From: Clostridium swellfunianum
Lineage (GTDB): Bacteria; Bacillota; Clostridia; Clostridiales; Clostridiaceae
Length of the DNA: 64,000 bases
Assembly (NCBI RefSeq): GCF_023656515.1
Contig: NZ_JAMOFV010000006.1
Span: forward strand, 3,394,036-3,458,035
Reading direction: 5' to 3'
Shown here: one piece after another, positions 59,526 through 64,000 of the stretch
Layout: every line of letters starts with the position of its first letter
Numbering within the stretch: the first letter of the stretch is position 1
Notes under the pieces: generated by a model
What the model was told of the DNA's origin: nothing
Databases searched by the model: none
Seen by the model: the letters and a program-made list of their open reading frames with translations, nothing else
Translations under genes and position numbers: made by a program

Positions 59526-60350
59526 ATGGAACTGCAGCAAAAATTTGAAAAGCTAAAACAAATATTAAAAGAAGCAGGCAGTGGCGCTGTAGCCTATTCA
59601 GGTGGAGTGGACAGTACATTTTTGTTGAAGGTTGCTTACGATGTTCTAGGGGATGATGTTATAGCGGTTACTGCAAGGTCTTCAACTTATCCGGAAAGAG
59701 AATATAACGAAGCAAAGGAATACATAGCACAGTTTGGAACAAAGCATATAACTATAGTATCTGAGGAACTTGAAATAGAGGGCTTTTCAAAAAACCCAGT
59801 AAATCGATGTTACTTTTGTAAAACAGAGCTCTTTTCAAAGGTTAGAATGGAAGCTGTTAAGTATGGCTTAAAGCATGTATTTGATGGTTCTAACTTTGAC
59901 GATATAGGAGACTACAGACCAGGTATGAAGGCTGCAAAGGAGCAGGGAGTAATTAGCCCCTTGAAGCTTGCAGAGCTTACCAAAAATGATATTCGTGAGC
60001 TTTCAAAGCAGCTTAATATTCCTACTTGGAACAAGCCATCTTTTGCTTGTCTTTCTTCAAGATTTCCTTATGGAAAAGAAATAACTATTGAAAAGCTAAG
60101 CATGGTAGATAGGGCGGAGCAATTCTTAATTGATATGGGCTTTAAGCAATTGAGAGTTAGACACCATGATGAAATAGCAAGGATTGAGGTTGAGCCAGAC
60201 GAAAGAGTAAGCTTTTTTGATCTTGAAACCATGGATAAGATAGGAGCAGAATTTAAAAGAATTGGTTTTAAATATGTAACTTTAGATATATTAGGCTACA
60301 GAACTGGAAGTATGAATGAAGTTTTATCTGAAGAAGAAAAAGCATTATAA
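59526..60350 (+). CDS. larE: Sulfur transferase LarE
   Basis: This 274-residue PP-loop enzyme transfers sulfur to pyridinium dicarboxylate to build the nickel-pincer cofactor of lactate racemase. The ATP motif SGGVDS is at 25-30. Cys175 is in the FACLSSR loop, the position that gives up its sulfur in sacrificial LarE, while Cys95 and Cys98 (NRCYFCK) form a C-x2-C. This three-Cys set is the pattern reported for [4Fe-4S]-type LarE. No larA, larB or larC is in the window. ATG 59526 has AAGGTGG six bases upstream; ATG 59520 is too close to it. Confidence 0.9.
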   Translation: MELQQKFEKLKQILKEAGSGAVAYSGGVDSTFLLKVAYDVLGDDVIAVTARSSTYPEREYNEAKEYIAQFGTKHITIVSEELEIEGFSKNPVNRCYFCKTELFSKVRMEAVKYGLKHVFDGSNFDDIGDYRPGMKAAKEQGVISPLKLAELTKNDIRELSKQLNIPTWNKPSFACLSSRFPYGKEITIEKLSMVDRAEQFLIDMGFKQLRVRHHDEIARIEVEPDERVSFFDLETMDKIGAEFKRIGFKYVTLDILGYRTGSMNEVLSEEEKAL

Positions 60351-60361
60351 GTATATAAACC

Positions 60362-60393
60362 ATAGTCACTGTTTTGACAGTGGCTATTTTTTT
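60362..60393 (+). terminator. Terminator after larE
   Basis: ATAGTCACTG (60362-60371) pairs with CAGTGGCTAT (60378-60387), one G-U pair, followed by TTTTTTT. Confidence 0.85.
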
Positions 60394-60438
60394 ATATAAA
60401 AAGTTATATTTTATGATAAAAGCTCAAAGGGAGAAAGA

Positions 60439-60594
60439 ATGGATGAAATAAACCCAGTTGAACGCGGCTCTCTTGGAGATGCCCATGCTAAAAAGTATAG
60501 AGAAAATGGCAGCTATGAGAGGAAGTTTTTGTTTTTTCTAAATATTTATCAGACGTATGCAAATGATAATAACGGAAACAAATATTATATATGA
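60439..60594 (+). CDS. Small unknown ORF (51 aa)
   Basis: ATG 60439 is preceded by AAAGGGAG five bases away and opens a 51-codon frame that ends at TGA 60594. The predicted start is MDEINPVERGSLGD, and the middle is AKKYRENGSYERKF. It is polar, with no membrane helix. I do not recognise it; it could be a short regulator or a remnant of a larger gene. It ends 31 bases before the gluconokinase start. Confidence 0.4.
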   Translation: MDEINPVERGSLGDAHAKKYRENGSYERKFLFFLNIYQTYANDNNGNKYYI

Positions 60595-60625
60595 ATTTAA
60601 GTATGAATCTGAAAGGAGTAATAGA

Positions 60626-62149
60626 TTGTTTTATATAGGAATTGATATAGGTACAACTAGCACAAAAACTATAACATTTGATAAAGCTGGGAATATAATT
60701 TCAAAGTCAACAAGAGAGTATCCTATTTATTCCCCGCAGCCAGATTTCAGGGAACAAGATCCGGAGGAAATTCTTAAAGCTGTTGTAGAAACATTAGAGG
60801 AAAGTATCATGAAAGCAGGCATAGGTGCTGAGGAAATAAGTTTTATTGCCTTCAGTTCAATGATGCATAGTATTATTGCAGTGGGTGAAAATTGCAAACC
60901 TTTAACGAAATGTATAATCTGGAGTGACAACAGGAGTGCAAGCTATGCTCATAGGTTTAAGGATAGTGGGAAAGGCAGAGAGATTTATTTGAAAACAGGA
61001 ACACCAACGCATCCAATGTCGCCTCTCTATAAGTTAATGTGGCTTAAAGATAATGAAGCAGAAATATATAGTAAAGCATATAAATTTATATCTATAAAAG
61101 AGTACATTCTATATAAATTTTTCAAAAGGTACATTGTGGATTATTCTGTGGCTTCCTCATCAGGTATGTTTAATATTTTTAATCTCAAATGGGATAAGGA
61201 AGTGCTTGATATGTTAGAGCTTGATGAAGCTAAGCTTCCTGAGGCTGTGCCTACAACCTGCATACTTCAAAATTTGGATGAGGAAATTTGCGCAAGAACA
61301 GGGCTCACAGCTGAAACAAAATTTGTAATTGGAGCAAGTGACGGATGCTTAGCCAGTCTTGGTTCAAATGCTGTAGAGCTAGGTATTGCTGCTGCTACTA
61401 TAGGAACAAGTGGTGCTGTGAGGATTGTTTCCAAAAGGCCTGTAACTGACGATAATGAAAGGTTTTTTTGCTACTATCTTAGTCCTGATAGGTATGTAGT
61501 TGGGGGAGCAATTAATAATGGAGCTGTAGTTTACAGATGGTATAGAGATGAATTTACACAGGCAGAAAAAAATGAAGCTGAAAAACTTGGAGCAGAAATT
61601 CATGATTTATTAAATGATAAGATAGCTAAAATAAATGCAGGAAGTGAAGGACTTCTTTTTCTTCCTTTTTTATCTGGAGAAAGAGCACCCTACTGGGATG
61701 CGGAGTTAAGAGGAGCTTATCTTGGAATTGCAGACTACCATAACAGAATTCACTTTGCAAGAGCTTTAATGGAAGGTATTTGCTACGATATGAAGGAAAT
61801 ACTTGATGCAGTAAAAGATTTGTCAGGACCTGTGAATAGCGTATATGCTAATGGTGGTTTTACCCGTTCACAGGAGTGGGTGCAAATACTTTGTGATATT
61901 TTTGGAGTAGAGGTTATACTAACCGAGACCTATGAAAGCTCAAGCCTAGGTGCAGTAATGCTCGGTATGTATGCAACAAGAGAAATAGACGATTTGAAAC
62001 AGTGCAGTGATATTGTAAAAGTAAAGAAAGTGATTAAGCCAAGAGCTGAGAATATATGTATATATGAAGAACTTTACAAGTTATATAGAGAGGCCATAGA
62101 AAGACTTATGCCTGTATTGAAGCAATTATCCTGCTATAAAAGCCAATAA
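60626..62149 (+). CDS. Gluconokinase (FGGY family)
   Basis: This 507-residue carbohydrate kinase is of the gluconate/xylulose group. The N-terminal phosphate loop YIGIDIGTTSTK, catalytic-region WSDNRS and ADENR-like sugar site (IVDYSVASSSGMFNI), and C-terminal FGGY pattern ANGGFTRSQEWVQILCDIFG are present. SSLGAVMLGMYA completes the family. Similarity to gluconokinase GntK is the best fit, but xylulokinase is not excluded. TTG 60626 with AAAGGAG seven bases ahead is preferred over the upstream frame from 60557. No gluconate permease is adjacent. Confidence 0.85.
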   Translation: MFYIGIDIGTTSTKTITFDKAGNIISKSTREYPIYSPQPDFREQDPEEILKAVVETLEESIMKAGIGAEEISFIAFSSMMHSIIAVGENCKPLTKCIIWSDNRSASYAHRFKDSGKGREIYLKTGTPTHPMSPLYKLMWLKDNEAEIYSKAYKFISIKEYILYKFFKRYIVDYSVASSSGMFNIFNLKWDKEVLDMLELDEAKLPEAVPTTCILQNLDEEICARTGLTAETKFVIGASDGCLASLGSNAVELGIAAATIGTSGAVRIVSKRPVTDDNERFFCYYLSPDRYVVGGAINNGAVVYRWYRDEFTQAEKNEAEKLGAEIHDLLNDKIAKINAGSEGLLFLPFLSGERAPYWDAELRGAYLGIADYHNRIHFARALMEGICYDMKEILDAVKDLSGPVNSVYANGGFTRSQEWVQILCDIFGVEVILTETYESSSLGAVMLGMYATREIDDLKQCSDIVKVKKVIKPRAENICIYEELYKLYREAIERLMPVLKQLSCYKSQ

Positions 62150-62159
62150 CAAAAGCAAC

Positions 62160-62206
62160 CACCCTGCTTATAAGTGTATATACTATAAAAAAGCAGGGTG
62201 TTTTGC
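62160..62206 (+). terminator. Terminator after the gluconokinase gene
   Basis: CACCCTGCTT (62160-62169) pairs with AAGCAGGGTG (62191-62200), then TTTTGCTT. The loop is long, with internal pairing possible. Confidence 0.75.
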
Positions 62207-62257
62207 TTAGTATTTCTTAACTCATCTTTCATTATTGTAAATGAATTAAGGGTATGA

Positions 62258-62638
62258 CTATATAATTTTTACAGGTGTTCCTACAGGTACTAAATTGTAA
62301 AGCTCAATAATATTGTTGTTGTAAGTTCTTATGCAGCCATTAGAAACAGCCTTGCCGATAGAACTTGGATTATTAGTGCCGTGAATACCATAATCGCCGT
62401 TAGGAGCATTAAGCCCTAGCCATCTGGCACCAAAAGGCCCGCCTGGCTGATAGGCTTTGTTTATAATTTTGAAATTTCCTTTGGGAGTAGGGGTTGATGG
62501 TTTGCCTATAGCTATAGGATAGATCTTAAATATAGTGCCGTCTTTAAAAAGAGTCATTCTTTTAGCGGCTGTGTTTACTGTGACGCTGTATCTTGAAGCG
62601 CGATAAAGTTCTTGCCCCTCAGGAAAACGAATAAGCAT
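62258..62638 (-). CDS. L,D-transpeptidase (YkuD family)
   Basis: This 126-residue enzyme cross-links or modifies peptidoglycan peptides. The YkuD active-site motif is seen as HGTNNPSSIGKAVSNGCIR, His86 and the nucleophile Cys102. The N-terminal part (YSVTVNTAAKRMTLFKDG) is the typical first strands. No signal peptide or anchor is visible, as in several spore-coat-type YkuD proteins; forespore or coat targeting is possible. GGAGG stands five bases before the ATG. It converges on the gluconokinase gene. Confidence 0.92.
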   Translation of the reverse strand: MLIRFPEGQELYRASRYSVTVNTAAKRMTLFKDGTIFKIYPIAIGKPSTPTPKGNFKIINKAYQPGGPFGARWLGLNAPNGDYGIHGTNNPSSIGKAVSNGCIRTYNNNIIELYNLVPVGTPVKII

Positions 62639-62735
62639 GAAAGCCTCCGATAATAAATTATTTCATGATTATAATATGTGGAAGAAAGAGATAGTGTTCA
62701 TAGGAGAAATTTTTTATGCTGGAGGGGCTCGGTGG

Positions 62736-62803
62736 CTCGCAGAACGAAAAGTTAACAATTTATATTTTTAACTTTTTAAAAAGTTAACTTTTCGTTCTGC
62801 GAG
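62736..62803. repeat. Large inverted repeat in an intergenic gap
   Basis: A 21-bp perfect inverted repeat (62736-62756 with 62783-62803) flanks a 26-base AT-rich loop. Its inner part also allows a TTAACTTTTTAAAAAGTTAA hairpin. It is far from any gene end and lacks a T-run, so it is more like a mobile repeat relic than a terminator. The rest of the 62639-62980 gap holds nothing else I can name apart from the next gene's SD. Confidence 0.6.
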
Positions 62804-62980
62804 AGAAAATGGGCATGAGCAGTAATTTTGACCTCAAATAGTTAATCATTCAGCTATTATAGCACCATAATATTTATATGCCTAGAAACTACTAAAATAA
62901 AAATATTTCATATAAGAAGTAATAGATATATAATAGTAAGTATATTTTATTGATAATCTTTTATAAGAGGAGGGGTTAAT

Positions 62981-63970
62981 ATGACCTACATACCAAATGA
63001 AAAACGCTACGACAATATGATATATAATCGATGTGGAAGAAGCGGCTTAAAGCTTCCAGCAATATCTTTGGGGTTATGGCACAACTTTGGAGGAATAAAT
63101 GTTTTTGAAAATCAAAGAGAGCTTGTTAAAAAAGCTTTTGATTTAGGAATTACTCATTTTGATTTAGCAAATAATTATGGACCTCCTCCAGGATCAGCAG
63201 AAGAAAATTTCGGAAGAATACTAAAGCTTGATTTCCAAGGCTTTAGGGATGAAATGATAATATCCACAAAGGCTGGTTATGGAATGTGGCCGGGGCCTTA
63301 CGGAGACTGGGGGTCAAAAAAATACTTGGTTTCAAGCTTAGATCAGAGCTTAAAGAGAATGAATTTGGATTATGTGGATATATTCTACCATCATAGGCCA
63401 GATTCGAATACACCATTAGAAGAAACTATGAGAACTCTTGATTTAATAGTAAGGAAAGGAAAGGCTCTTTACGTAGGCGTTTCAAATTACAATGCGGAGC
63501 AGACCAAAGAAGCTGCTGAAATTTTAAAGAGCTTGGGAACTCCTTTTGTGATTCATCAGCCTAGCTACAATATGTTTGACAGATGGATAGAGGGAGGACT
63601 TCAAAAGGTGCTTGAGGAGGAAGGTATAGGTTCAATAGCCTTTGTGCCACTGGCTCAAGGACAGCTGACAGGCAAGTACTTAAACGGTATACCAAAGGAT
63701 TCAAGAGCGGCAGGACCTTCAGTTTTCTTAAATGAAAGAGACCTTACAGAAGAAAAGCTTAATAAGATAAAGAGATTAAATGAGCTAGCAGAGGAAAGAG
63801 GACAAAGTTTGGCACAGATGGCATTAGCTTGGGTATTAAGAGGTGGAAAAGTAACTTCTGCTCTTATAGGAGCTAGTAAGGTTTCTCAAATTGAGGAAAA
63901 TGTGGCTGCTTTGAATAATTTAAAGTTCACTGAAGAAGAGTTAAATAAAATAGAAGAAATTCTTAAATAG
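62981..63970 (+). CDS. Aldo/keto reductase, L-glyceraldehyde-3-phosphate reductase-like
   Basis: This 329-residue NADPH-dependent reductase is of the AKR14/YghZ type. The catalytic tetrad Asp61, Tyr66 (DLANNYG), Lys97 (STKAGYG) and His137/138 (YHHRPD) is complete. The long insertion WPGPYGDWGSKKYL is typical of YghZ, which detoxifies methylglyoxal and reduces L-glyceraldehyde-3-phosphate. AGGAGGGG stands before its ATG. It is monocistronic with a terminator at the window end. Confidence 0.92.
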   Translation: MTYIPNEKRYDNMIYNRCGRSGLKLPAISLGLWHNFGGINVFENQRELVKKAFDLGITHFDLANNYGPPPGSAEENFGRILKLDFQGFRDEMIISTKAGYGMWPGPYGDWGSKKYLVSSLDQSLKRMNLDYVDIFYHHRPDSNTPLEETMRTLDLIVRKGKALYVGVSNYNAEQTKEAAEILKSLGTPFVIHQPSYNMFDRWIEGGLQKVLEEEGIGSIAFVPLAQGQLTGKYLNGIPKDSRAAGPSVFLNERDLTEEKLNKIKRLNELAEERGQSLAQMALAWVLRGGKVTSALIGASKVSQIEENVAALNNLKFTEEELNKIEEILK

Positions 63971-64000
63971 ATAAAAGCACCTGAAAAGGTGCTTTTATCT
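63969..64000 (+). terminator. Terminator after the aldo/keto reductase
   Basis: AGATAAAAGCACC (63969-63981) pairs with GGTGCTTTTATCT (63988-64000), reaching the window edge. Confidence 0.85.

Noticed and set aside
1-64000. CRISPR array, tRNA or rRNA genes, insertion sequences or prophage
   Set aside because: I looked for direct-repeat arrays, cloverleaf-like blocks and transposase motifs and saw none; a tRNAscan or CRISPR search would be the decisive test.

Overview
This window looks like chromosomal DNA of a low-GC, anaerobic, spore-forming Clostridium (sensu stricto type). The evidence is the A+T-rich sequence, strong AGGAGG ribosome-binding sites with frequent TTG/GTG starts, a complete Rnf complex (rnfCDGEAB), hybrid-cluster protein (hcp), SigI/RsgI, CotF-type spore coat proteins, a lysine riboswitch and Clostridium-style small proteins. 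I saw no rRNA, tRNA, CRISPR array, transposase or phage gene. Gene starts were chosen from Shine-Dalgarno (SD) spacing and often lie inside the longest open frame.

Layout. (1) 1-8887, plus strand: a glycan/mannoside utilisation cluster with a partial Gfo/Idh/MocA oxidoreductase, nanE, an FAD-dependent oxidoreductase, a DUF4127 protein, a GH38 alpha-mannosidase, a ROK kinase and an RpiR-type regulator. (2) 8936-15646: cell-surface genes (DUF4097 protein, multi-span membrane protein, one-span Ser/Thr kinase), a DUF3298-like protein, an M3 oligopeptidase and TspO. (3) 15773-24941: a lysine-riboswitch-controlled APC permease, coat proteins, small unknowns, the sigI-rsgI operon facing a secreted protein across two SigI-like promoters, and a HelD-type helicase. 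(4) 25143-32724: an attenuated leader and a TetM/TetP-like translational GTPase, then a polar amino acid ABC transporter divergent from argG-argH with ArgR-like operator sequence between them. (5) 32838-37501: a MazG-like protein, a nucleotidyltransferase, and a DUF819 transporter / DUF3870 / dipeptide epimerase group headed by a structured leader. (6) 37523-42580: the Rnf operon with a Fur-like box upstream. (7) 42805-54720: a cysteine desulfurase, a P-loop-less THEP1-like protein, a membrane protein that seems to start at ATA, a HAD nucleotidase, ComFB, a WYL-like protein, a PAS histidine kinase divergent from hcp (FNR/HcpR-like site), a CHASE4-GGDEF-HD-GYP protein and small secreted or membrane proteins. 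(8) 54871-64000: a candidate C-rich small RNA, an aldose epimerase, a SLATT-like protein, an M15/PG-binding hydrolase, an MFS transporter, LarE, gluconokinase, an L,D-transpeptidase and an aldo/keto reductase.

How the parts fit together. The Rnf complex couples ferredoxin oxidation to NAD+ reduction and ion pumping, the core energy step of many clostridia. Cysteine desulfurase and the Fur-like box tie in iron-sulfur supply. The argGH/ABC region is arginine synthesis plus uptake, probably under ArgR. SigI/RsgI, the DUF4097/STPK genes, the L,D-transpeptidase and the M15 hydrolase all concern the envelope. The most original signals are non-coding: a candidate sRNA with repeated C-rich motifs (about 54872-54996, minus), a divergent pair of SigI-like promoters, a structured leader with a terminator before the DUF819 gene, and two hairpins that bury ribosome-binding sites. 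All functional calls come from reading the sequence; no database search was run.
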